16,862 nt of DNA from Alphaproteobacteria bacterium (GCA_024402735.1 JAKSTE010000007.1:1-16862); one strand, 5' to 3'; shown: positions 7,825-14,926, counted from the first letter of the stretch. The notes: generated by a model from the sequence alone, not told the origin. A program made the numbers and translations.

Positions 7825-7848
7825 ATCATATTTGCTATGGTTATGCAA
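7820..7848 (-). promoter_or_regulatory. Promoter of the pilin-rluC-asmA-cdaA operon
   Basis: On the minus strand TTGCAT (7848-7843) and TATTAT (7825-7820) have the ideal 17-base spacing, 33 bases upstream of the pilin ATG. The -35 box lies inside the first codons of uvrC and the -10 box overlaps the uvrC -10 box on the other strand, so RNA polymerase should not be able to occupy both at once. Confidence 0.6.
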
Positions 7849-9261
7849 TTTAGAGATTTAATAGAAAACGCTCCTTCAGCCCCAGGAATATACAAAATGT
7901 TCGACGCTGAGGATAATTTATTATATGTAGGAAAAGCTAAAAATTTATCTAATAGGCTTAAACAGTATATAGATGTCTCCAAATTAGAAAATCACAAACA
8001 AGTTATGCGAAGTCTTGTTCAAAAGGTAGAATGGGAAATAACACCTACAGAAAATGATGCTTTACTTCTTGAAGAGAAGCTCATAAAAACTCTAAAACCT
8101 AAATATAATGTTATGTTAACAGATGGAAAAATGTATCCAATGTTATCTATTACAAAACACACTTATCCTCGTCTATTAAAATTTAGAGGCAATGTTTCAC
8201 ACAAACCAAATATTTATGGTCCTTATCCTTCTGTATCCGCTTTAAATGAAACAATAAAGATTATTCAACAAGTATGCCAATTAAGAACTTGTAATGATAG
8301 TTTTATGAAAAACAGATCTAGACCTTGTTTATTACATCAAATAGGAAGATGTAGTGCACCATGTATATTACCACAAGCCAATTATGACGAAAATGTTAAA
8401 CTAGCCCATAAAATTTTAAAAGGTGATTCAGAAGTTGTGATATCCCATTTAACAAAACAAATGCAAAAATATTCCGCACAGCAAGATTATGAATCAGCCG
8501 CACAAATTAGAGATAAAATTTCAGTTCTAACAAAAACAACTACTCAATATGTGCAACAAGGACAACCTTCTAATTCAGATTTAAAATGGCATAATAACCT
8601 ACAATTATTAGAACAATGGTTAAACTTGAAATTATCAAAAGTTGGTGTGTTTGATAATTCTCATTTATTTGGAAAAACACCTGTTGGAGCAATGATAGCT
8701 TTTGGGCATAAAGGTTTTATAAAAACATCATACAGACATTTTAAATTACAAGATAAAAAAAGAGCCGGTAATGATATCGCTATGATGGAAGAATTTATAG
8801 CTAGGGCTATTAAAGATATTCCTGATCTAGATTTAATAATTGTAGATGGTGGAAAAGCTCAATGGAATATAGCAAAAAAAACATCCTCTGATATTCCGGT
8901 CCTTGGGGTGGCAAAAGGAATAGTTAGAAATGGAGATGAACACTTTATTATGCCAGACGGAACAGAAAATTATAGTCTAGATAAAAATTCTGCCCTATTC
9001 TTATTACTAAGAGCAGTAAGAGATGAAGCACACAGATTTGTAATAACATATCACAGAACCAGTAGAGCAAAAACTTTTACATCTAGTTGTTTAGATGAAA
9101 TAGAAGGTATAGGACCAACACGAAAAAAATATCTTTTACAACATTATGGATCTATCCGTTCCATTATGGATGCTTCTTTACAATCTCTATCCAAGGTACC
9201 GAAATTAGGAAAACATGCCGCAAAAAAAATATATGATTATTTTCATTCAAACATGATATAA
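7837..9261 (+). CDS. uvrC: UvrC, compact form of the excinuclease ABC subunit
   Basis: UvrC makes both incisions in nucleotide excision repair. Domains in order: GIY-YIG nuclease (about 10-95; G-I-Y 17-19, Y-V-G 30-32, Arg40, Glu79) for the 3' cut; four Cys (152, 164, 172, 176) spaced as in the UvrC iron-sulfur region; UVR domain (about 200-235) that binds UvrB; RNase H-like nuclease with F-D-N-S-H (Asp273), V-D-G-G-K (Asp337) and E-A-H-R-F (His399) for the 5' cut; C-terminal helix-hairpin-helix pair (about 418-470). At 474 residues it is far below the usual 600 or more. The loss lies between the UVR domain and Asp273 (about 33 residues here, about 160 in E. coli), with all catalytic residues kept. 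The frame is intact, so this is not a pseudogene. A second ATG six bases in is an alternative start. pgsA follows, as in many proteobacteria. Confidence 0.95.
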   Translation: MVMQFRDLIENAPSAPGIYKMFDAEDNLLYVGKAKNLSNRLKQYIDVSKLENHKQVMRSLVQKVEWEITPTENDALLLEEKLIKTLKPKYNVMLTDGKMYPMLSITKHTYPRLLKFRGNVSHKPNIYGPYPSVSALNETIKIIQQVCQLRTCNDSFMKNRSRPCLLHQIGRCSAPCILPQANYDENVKLAHKILKGDSEVVISHLTKQMQKYSAQQDYESAAQIRDKISVLTKTTTQYVQQGQPSNSDLKWHNNLQLLEQWLNLKLSKVGVFDNSHLFGKTPVGAMIAFGHKGFIKTSYRHFKLQDKKRAGNDIAMMEEFIARAIKDIPDLDLIIVDGGKAQWNIAKKTSSDIPVLGVAKGIVRNGDEHFIMPDGTENYSLDKNSALFLLLRAVRDEAHRFVITYHRTSRAKTFTSSCLDEIEGIGPTRKKYLLQHYGSIRSIMDASLQSLSKVPKLGKHAAKKIYDYFHSNMI

Positions 9262-9290
9262 TGTCTTTCGTTAATAAGGAGTAAAACAAA

Positions 9291-9896
9291 ATGAAATTCT
9301 TTGTAAATTTTTTATCAGCCTTCAGAATATTTTCTGCTTTTATGATCATCCCTACTCTATTACTTCAATGGTATTGGGTTACATTTGTTTTATATACATT
9401 AGGTGCTATTTCTGATTGGTTCGATGGATATTTAGCACGCAAATATAACTGTTGTACAAAGATAGGCGGTGTTATGGATCATATAGGAGACAAACTATTA
9501 GTATCTAATACATTGATAATGTTAACAATTATGATGCCTGTATGGTTTGTTCTAATACCTATAATTATTATGATAGCTAGAGAATTATACGTTAGTGGTT
9601 TAAGAGAATTCTTAGGAACCCAAAAAATAGAAATGCCTGTTCCAAAAGCAAGATTTTCTATGGGAAAAATTAAGACATCTATTCAGATGATATCTATAGC
9701 TGCTTTCTTGCTTCTGTTTGCTATAGGATCTACTATAACCCCTAATACTACTAGTCGTTTTGTATTCTTTTTAATATATACATTACCTCAAATAGGTATT
9801 TTTGGGTTGTGGTTTGCCTTAGTTACTTCTATATGGAGTGCTACTCAATATACATTTACTTTCGCTTCAAAATTAAAAACAATAAAAAAGAAATAA
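9291..9896 (+). CDS. pgsA: CDP-diacylglycerol--glycerol-3-phosphate 3-phosphatidyltransferase
   Basis: Makes phosphatidylglycerol phosphate, the first committed step to phosphatidylglycerol and cardiolipin, in the inner membrane. The 201-residue protein has several membrane segments and the complete CDP-alcohol phosphatidyltransferase motif: Asp42, Asp45-Gly46, Ala49-Arg50, Gly59, Asp63 and Asp67 at exact family spacing. The last part reads D-H-I-G-D-K instead of the usual D-P-x-A-D-K, a mild deviation. AGGAG lies nine bases before the ATG. The gene starts 29 bases after uvrC and is probably co-transcribed with it; the uvrC-pgsA pair is conserved in proteobacteria. Phosphatidylserine synthase shares the motif, but the context favours PgsA. 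Confidence 0.9.
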   Translation: MKFFVNFLSAFRIFSAFMIIPTLLLQWYWVTFVLYTLGAISDWFDGYLARKYNCCTKIGGVMDHIGDKLLVSNTLIMLTIMMPVWFVLIPIIIMIARELYVSGLREFLGTQKIEMPVPKARFSMGKIKTSIQMISIAAFLLLFAIGSTITPNTTSRFVFFLIYTLPQIGIFGLWFALVTSIWSATQYTFTFASKLKTIKKK

Positions 9897-9907
9897 AAAC
9901 ATATATA

Positions 9908-9936
9908 AAAAAACGCTTCTTCAAGAAGCGTTTTTT
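9908..9936. terminator. Bidirectional terminator between pgsA and parE
   Basis: The stem CGCTTCT/AGAAGCG (9914-9920 with 9924-9930) has a three-base loop and is extended by six A-T pairs on each side. It ends in a T-run on both strands. It sits 12 bases after the pgsA stop codon and 12 bases from the end of parE, so it serves both convergent genes. Confidence 0.92.
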
Positions 9937-9948
9937 ATAACATCAATA

Positions 9949-11913
9949 TTATACAAATAAATCTTTTATAAATTGAGCATGTTCTGTTATAAACTTAAAT
10001 CTAAACTCTGGTTTACGTCCCATCAAATCGTATACTAAAGTTTTTGTTTTCTCTGTATCTTCCAAACCATCTTCTGTTTTTGGTGGCAAATCTACACGTA
10101 TCAATCTACGAGTTTTTGGAGACATGGTTGTTTCTTTCAACTGATTAGGCATCATCTCACCAAGCCCTTTAAATCTAGAAATTTCTACTTTTTTATTTTT
10201 ATATTTACCATTAGTTAATTCTTCTAATTGCTCATCTGTATCAACATATACAGACTCTGTACCACACGTTAATTTATATAAAGGCGGACAAGATAAATAT
10301 AAATGGCCACCATATATCAACTGAGGCATATATTGATAAAAGAAGGCCATTAGCAGAGAAGCAATGTGACTTCCATCAACATCAGCATCAGTCATAACAA
10401 TTATTTTTTCATATCGTAATTTAGAATCATCCCAATTCTGTGCCGTACCAGCACCAATTATATCTATCAAATCATTTAGTTCACGATTGGCACTAAAACG
10501 TTCATCAGAATTTGATAAAACATTCAGCACCTTACCTCTCAAAGGCATTATAGCTTGTGTAGCACGATCCCTAGCTTGCTTTGCTGTACCACCAGCAGAC
10601 TCACCCTCGACTATAAACAATTCTGTTCCTTCTACACCATGCTTTGAACAATCAGCCAATTTAGAAGGCATACGTACACGTTTAGTTGGTGTCTTTCGTG
10701 CTATTTCTTTAACTTGTTTTGTTTTTATACGAGCATTGGCTAAATTAATAACAAACTCTAATAAATTATTTGCTGTTTTCGGATCAGATGCTAAAAACAA
10801 TTCCCAAGGGTCACGCAAAGCATTTTCTGTATAACGAGCTATCTCAGGATTAGATAATTTTTCTTTGGTTTGACCTAAGAATTGTGGTGTTTTATAAAAA
10901 ACTGACACAATAGCCGCCACAGAATCAAATACATCTTCACTGATAATATTAGCAGCATTTTTATTGTTTATTTTTTCACCATATGCTTTCAAGCCTTTTG
11001 TTATTGCAGCTTTAAAACCTGCTTCATGTGTACCACCATCTACCGTCGCAATAGTATTACAATAAGAAGCAAAAAAACCGTCATCAGAAGCAGCGCCATT
11101 CTCATCAGTTAACACTGTTAAAGCCCATTCAATACGACCCACGTCATCTGGAAAATCAACAACGCCACTAAATATTTTAGGTAAAACACGAGGTTTTGAA
11201 TCTGTCTTTTCCGCAACAAAATCAGCAACACCATTTTGATAAATGAAAACAGTATCAGATGGTATATTCATATCTTCCGTTAATAATTCCGGATTACAAT
11301 GCCATTCTATTTTTACACCTCGAGATAAGAATGACTTAGCTCTTGCCATACGATAAATTTTAACTGGTTTAAAAGTCGCATTTTCACCAAATATCTCACT
11401 ATCTAAAGTAAATCTTATTTTTGTTCCATGATTTTTAGTTTCAGCTCCACGAGTAATAGGACTTGTTACTTTACCCCTAGAAAAAGTCTGAGTCCATTCA
11501 TAACCATCTCTAGATATTGTTACTATCATTTCAGCAGACAAGGCATTAACAACAGCGCTTCCTACACCATGTAAGCCTCCGCTTGTTTTATATACGTTAT
11601 TATTGAACTTACCACCAGAATGTAATGTGGTTAAAATAATTTCTAGAGCTGATTTACCAGGATATTTTGGATGTTCATCCACAGGGATTCCACGTCCATC
11701 ATCAGTAATTTCTATTGTTTTGTTATCTATTAAATTAACAACTATCTTTTTAGCAAAACCAGCCACGGCTTCATCAATAGAATTATCCATAATTTCTACA
11801 GGTAAATGATGCCATGCCTTTTCATCAGTTCCTCCAATATACATACCTGGACGCAACCGAACAGGTTCAAGACCTTCTAAAACTTCTATTGAAGACGCTG
11901 TATATTCACTCAT
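9949..11913 (-). CDS. parE: DNA topoisomerase IV subunit B
   Basis: The ATPase subunit of topoisomerase IV, which with ParC unlinks replicated chromosomes. The 654-residue protein has a GHKL ATPase domain (Glu40 and Asn44 in V-E-I-M-D-N; D-D-G-R-G-I-P 71-77; G-G-L-H-G-V-G 112-118), a transducer domain with the Q-T-K-E-K-L loop (348-353), and a TOPRIM domain with E-G-E-S-A (436-440) and D-A-D-V-D-G (509-514). ParE is preferred over GyrB because the protein lacks the proteobacterial GyrB insert (about 800 residues there) and reads G-G-T-D-E-K-A after the R-P-G-M-Y-I motif, as alphaproteobacterial ParE does. The start is the ATG at 11913 with AGGAAA upstream; an upstream start at 11988 would add 25 poorly conserved residues. 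Confidence 0.88.
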   Translation of the reverse strand: MSEYTASSIEVLEGLEPVRLRPGMYIGGTDEKAWHHLPVEIMDNSIDEAVAGFAKKIVVNLIDNKTIEITDDGRGIPVDEHPKYPGKSALEIILTTLHSGGKFNNNVYKTSGGLHGVGSAVVNALSAEMIVTISRDGYEWTQTFSRGKVTSPITRGAETKNHGTKIRFTLDSEIFGENATFKPVKIYRMARAKSFLSRGVKIEWHCNPELLTEDMNIPSDTVFIYQNGVADFVAEKTDSKPRVLPKIFSGVVDFPDDVGRIEWALTVLTDENGAASDDGFFASYCNTIATVDGGTHEAGFKAAITKGLKAYGEKINNKNAANIISEDVFDSVAAIVSVFYKTPQFLGQTKEKLSNPEIARYTENALRDPWELFLASDPKTANNLLEFVINLANARIKTKQVKEIARKTPTKRVRMPSKLADCSKHGVEGTELFIVEGESAGGTAKQARDRATQAIMPLRGKVLNVLSNSDERFSANRELNDLIDIIGAGTAQNWDDSKLRYEKIIVMTDADVDGSHIASLLMAFFYQYMPQLIYGGHLYLSCPPLYKLTCGTESVYVDTDEQLEELTNGKYKNKKVEISRFKGLGEMMPNQLKETTMSPKTRRLIRVDLPPKTEDGLEDTEKTKTLVYDLMGRKPEFRFKFITEHAQFIKDLFV

Positions 11914-11934
11914 TATTTTTCCTATTTTCTGTAC

Positions 11935-11964
11935 ATTATTAGAATATTTTAAGTTTTTATGCAA
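11935..11964 (-). promoter_or_regulatory. Possible parE promoter
   Basis: On the minus strand TTGCAT (11964-11959) is followed after 18 bases by AATAAT (11940-11935), 21 bases upstream of the parE ATG. The first position of the -10 box is off-consensus, so confidence is low. Confidence 0.35.
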
Positions 11965-12019
11965 GTAAAAGTATGAATTTATATGCAAACAAACTACTTA
12001 AAAATTATGTTCTTTATCA

Positions 12020-12047
12020 CTTGAACTTTTACATAATATCACTATAT
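12020..12047 (+). promoter_or_regulatory. Heat-shock (RpoH-type) promoter of dnaJ
   Basis: CTTGAAC begins at 12020, and CTTG is followed after 17 bases by ACTATAT (12041-12047). This fits the alphaproteobacterial heat-shock consensus CTTG-N17/18-CYTATNT at all but one position. It lies 32 bases upstream of dnaJ, a classical member of the heat-shock regulon. An overlapping sigma-70 reading (TTGAAC-16-TATATT) is also possible. Confidence 0.5.
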
Positions 12048-12079
12048 TTTTTATACAAAAAATAAATAGGCTTAAAGTT

Positions 12080-13195
12080 ATGAATAAAGATCCTTATGAA
12101 GTTTTAGGTATTTCTCGTGAAGCAACAGATGCAGATATCAAGAAAGCTTATCATAAATTGGTTTTAAAATATCACCCAGATAGAAACCCGGGAGATAAAG
12201 AAGCTGAAGAAAAATTCAAAGATATAAATAACGCTTTTGATATTTTAAAAGACCCTCAAAAACGTGCTGCATATGATCGTTTTGGTAATTCCGCTTTTGC
12301 TGGAGGAAATGGTGCAGACGCTGGGTTCGGTGGTGGTAATCCTTTTGGTAATGGCGCCTTCCATTTTAATATGGGCGGTGACGGAATGGAAGATATTCTA
12401 AGAGAAGCTATGCGAGGCTTCGGTTTCGGAGATTTTGGTGGGGGTCACAGTCACAAACAACAAAAAGGTAGAGATTTATTAGATGAAGTTGTTATAGATT
12501 TACGTGACGCTTACTTTGGTACAACACACACAGTAAAATTTTCCAGTAATGTAAAATGTGAAAAATGTAATGGTCACGGCACATTTGATGGGAAACCGGC
12601 AGAAAAATGCAAAACATGTAACGGATCCGGATACATCCATACCAGACAAGGTTTCTTTGCTATGGAAACACCATGTCCTGATTGTAATGGACTTGGTAAA
12701 AAGATAAATAAAAAATGCCATGAATGTGATGGTATAGGTACAACAAACAAACAAAGAACTCTAGATGTAAAGATACCTGCTGGTATCATGGATGGATCTA
12801 GACTTCGTATGCCAGGAATGGGAGAAGCTGCTCCTAATGGAAGAACTCCAGGTGATTTTTACCTTGATGTTCATATACGCCCAAATAATATATTTGAACG
12901 TATAGATAACGATTTATTAATTCACAAAGATGTGGATTTCGCTATTCTTGCTTTAGGTGGCGAAATAGAAGTACAAACAATAGACGATAAAAGCTTAACA
13001 GTAAAAATTCAATCGGGCACGCAAGTTGGAGATAAATTACGCATTCGTGGTCATGGCATGCCTAATGGTCGTGGTAATTTTGGGGATTTGTATATAGAAA
13101 TAGGAATAACAATTCCAAAACATCTATCAGAAAAACAGAAAAAAGCTTTATCTGAATTTGCAGCTGTCAAAACAGATAAAAAAAGTTGGTTTTAA
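12080..13195 (+). CDS. dnaJ: Chaperone protein DnaJ (Hsp40)
   Basis: Co-chaperone that delivers unfolded clients to DnaK and stimulates its ATPase through the J domain. The 371 residues show all class A parts: J domain (about 4-68) with H-P-D at 32-34, a Gly/Phe-rich linker (about 73-123), four CxxCxGxG zinc motifs (Cys160/163, 177/180, 199/202, 213/216, the last with Asp in C-D-G-I-G), and the C-terminal substrate-binding domains. The ribosome binding site is weak (TAGG at 12067-12070). dnaK, normally just upstream, is not here; the neighbour is parE on the opposite strand. The gene converges on dnaA with only 12 bases between stop codons and no visible terminator. Confidence 0.97.
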   Translation: MNKDPYEVLGISREATDADIKKAYHKLVLKYHPDRNPGDKEAEEKFKDINNAFDILKDPQKRAAYDRFGNSAFAGGNGADAGFGGGNPFGNGAFHFNMGGDGMEDILREAMRGFGFGDFGGGHSHKQQKGRDLLDEVVIDLRDAYFGTTHTVKFSSNVKCEKCNGHGTFDGKPAEKCKTCNGSGYIHTRQGFFAMETPCPDCNGLGKKINKKCHECDGIGTTNKQRTLDVKIPAGIMDGSRLRMPGMGEAAPNGRTPGDFYLDVHIRPNNIFERIDNDLLIHKDVDFAILALGGEIEVQTIDDKSLTVKIQSGTQVGDKLRIRGHGMPNGRGNFGDLYIEIGITIPKHLSEKQKKALSEFAAVKTDKKSWF

Positions 13196-13207
13196 AAAAC
13201 ATAATTT

Positions 13208-14488
13208 TTATTTACAAATATTAATCATATCTGTTATTTCTGCAGACAACATTAAATCTGTTTGTTTTTGTTTATCTATTTGACCTAAAGCATACAACAC
13301 TGTTGCATGATCTCTACCCCCACAGAAATTTCCTATTTCTGTTAAAGATAGATTTGTAACATTTTTTAAAACACACATCATTACTTGTCTAGCCCTAACA
13401 AGTCTACGTTCACGAGACGTACCGCAAATCTCTTCATATGAAACACACATTTTATCACACATGATTTTTATCATAGCCAAAGGTGTTTTACATTTTATTA
13501 ACATATCACTTAACAATCTTGTTGCTATATTCACATCTACCTTTTCATTCATCAATTCCGTATACGTTTTTATCTTATTAATAACACCATTTACAACATG
13601 TCCATCTGCAGGAATATTCTTTGAAAGTTCAGTGGCAACAGAATTTTCTATTCCAGCACGTAATAACATTGTTTTACGAACAAAAGAATTTGGTTCTACC
13701 ATATCAACTACTAATCCAGAACCAAACAAAGATTGAATACGTCTATCAAATCCTGATAAATTATTAGGAGATACGTTAGACGATAATACAATACTTTTAC
13801 CAGAATTTTTTAAATCAATTATTAATTGTAAAAATTCTTCTGTGGTTGCACGTTTCCCTGCTAAAGCATTAATATCATCCAGAATAAAGATATCACAATT
13901 ACGACAAAAATCTTTAAATGAAAAGATTGTTTTATCACGTAAACTACGAGCAAATTCAGAAACGAAATAACCTCCTGACATCATAACAATTCTCGAAGAA
14001 GATTCAGCATTAATACAATTTAATAACATTGTTTTTCCACAACCAGAAGGACCATACAAGAACATTTGTGAAAAAGACGCATTACCTTGAGCCATCTTTT
14101 TACAAGCCATCAAAGCAAACTGATTTTCATCACTACATACAAATGTATTAAAACTACATTTTGATTGTTTGGTTGTAGATTTTTTTACTACTGGTGAATA
14201 TTGACACACAACATTATCATTTGCAGCAGATGTATTTGCAACACTATTACGCGTCACAATATTTAAATCCAAAAGAAAATCCGCCGCCACATCTCTAAGA
14301 ATATTTCCATATACTTGTTTGACATGATCAGCGGAAAATTGATTATGAGCAACAACATTCAGACAATTTCCAGATACCTCTAATTGCAATGGCGCAATCC
14401 AAGTACTATATCCGGAGGCATCTACCTTTTTGGATATTGTTAACTTCAACAAATCCAAATCGATTTTCTGCTTTGTGACTGCCTGCAT
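13208..14488 (-). CDS. dnaA: Divergent chromosomal replication initiator DnaA
   Basis: DnaA binds the origin and, as an ATP-bound oligomer, opens it. The 426-residue protein has domain I (about 10-75), a short domain II, the AAA+ domain III with Walker A G-P-S-G-C-G-K-T (146-153) and Walker B I-L-D-D-I (202-206), and DNA-binding domain IV with G-G-R-D-H-A-T-V (390-397). Deviations: Walker A lacks the usual GxxGxGKTH form; the box VII arginine finger (E. coli Arg285) is Leu254 in R-I-Q-S-L-F-G-S-G; the sensor 2 Arg (E. coli Arg334) aligns with Ala in V-N-I-A-T-R; Thr435 of the signature helix is Ala. These calls rest on alignment by eye. The start is the ATG at 14488 with AAGGAG eight bases upstream; an upstream TTG lacks one. 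A DnaA paralogue is the alternative, but domain IV and the flanking origin-like region favour the initiator. Confidence 0.9.
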   Translation of the reverse strand: MQAVTKQKIDLDLLKLTISKKVDASGYSTWIAPLQLEVSGNCLNVVAHNQFSADHVKQVYGNILRDVAADFLLDLNIVTRNSVANTSAANDNVVCQYSPVVKKSTTKQSKCSFNTFVCSDENQFALMACKKMAQGNASFSQMFLYGPSGCGKTMLLNCINAESSSRIVMMSGGYFVSEFARSLRDKTIFSFKDFCRNCDIFILDDINALAGKRATTEEFLQLIIDLKNSGKSIVLSSNVSPNNLSGFDRRIQSLFGSGLVVDMVEPNSFVRKTMLLRAGIENSVATELSKNIPADGHVVNGVINKIKTYTELMNEKVDVNIATRLLSDMLIKCKTPLAMIKIMCDKMCVSYEEICGTSRERRLVRARQVMMCVLKNVTNLSLTEIGNFCGGRDHATVLYALGQIDKQKQTDLMLSAEITDMINICK

Positions 14489-14670
14489 AACGTTTTCTCC
14501 TTTCCTTCCTTGAAAGAGTTTCCTGCTCAAATAATTAATTATTGAAACTAATTATTTCTCAACACGACAGATAATTTAGAAAATTTATTTTCATTTGCAA
14601 TAAAATGTTAATTTATTTTTAAAGATTTAGTTTTTGACAACGATTCGTTTTTATCTTAGTTTTTCGCACT

Positions 14671-14692
14671 TTGTATATACATTGTATATACA
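14671..14692. repeat. Two tandem 11-bp repeats, each a palindrome
   Basis: The unit TTGTATATACA occurs twice without a gap, and its inner 10 bases TGTATATACA are a perfect palindrome. A related dyad TGTAT-GTCT-ATACA lies at 14798-14811. The pair could be binding sites for a dimeric regulator or part of an origin array. Confidence 0.85.
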
Positions 14693-14704
14693 TATTTTAT
14701 ACAT
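14676..14704 (+). repeat. Three TATACAT elements at 11-bp intervals (candidate iterons)
   Basis: TATACAT starts at 14676, 14687 and 14698, and again at 14775, which is 77 bp (seven times 11) after the third. The third and fourth extend to TTATACATA, one base from the DnaA box form TTATACACA. All are on the plus strand and face-phased on the helix. Their role as DnaA sites is inferred. Confidence 0.6.
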
Positions 14705-14707
14705 AAA

Positions 14708-14761
14708 TTGTTTAATATAATTTATTAATTCCAATAAATCATAATATATCATATATATATG
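14708..14761. other. Candidate DNA unwinding element
   Basis: A nearly pure A/T stretch rich in TATA and TAAT steps lies between the third and fourth TATACAT elements. It is the most AT-rich stretch of this length that I noticed. Adjacent initiator sites plus a low-stability stretch are the expected layout of an origin. Confidence 0.4.
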
Positions 14762-14908
14762 CAACAATTAAAATTATACATATCTTTATTTTGACAATGT
14801 ATGTCTATACAATACAAACATATAAAAAACTATTTTAATAACATAATCTTATATAATTATGGGTTATAAAATTATTTAATAATCATATTCTTAAACATAA
14901 AAAAACAT

Positions 14909-14926
14909 TAACATTTTAAAATGTTA
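14909..14926 (-). terminator. 18-bp perfect palindrome, possible weak terminator
   Basis: TAACATTTT and its exact complement AAAATGTTA abut. On the minus strand the hairpin is followed within a few bases by a run of six T (14906-14901), and it lies about 90 bases after the stop codon of the secreted-protein gene. The stem is almost all A-T, so it may instead be a protein-binding site within the origin region. Confidence 0.4.

Noticed and set aside
7837..9261. uvrC as a pseudogene because it is short
   Set aside because: The frame is open, every catalytic residue and both end domains are present, and the missing part is a single internal segment.
9949..11988. parE gene read as gyrB, or starting at 11988
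   Set aside because: The length, missing GyrB insert and G-G-T-D-E-K-A segment favour ParE. The upstream start lacks a ribosome binding site and adds non-conserved residues.
12500..12789. Minus-strand open frames inside dnaJ, and similar overlapping frames inside efp, dnaN, asmA, dnaA, plsY and others
   Set aside because: They overlap well-conserved genes on the other strand and show no recognisable protein features.
14489..14530. dnaA starting at TTG 14530
   Set aside because: No ribosome binding site precedes it; ATG 14488 has AAGGAG eight bases upstream.
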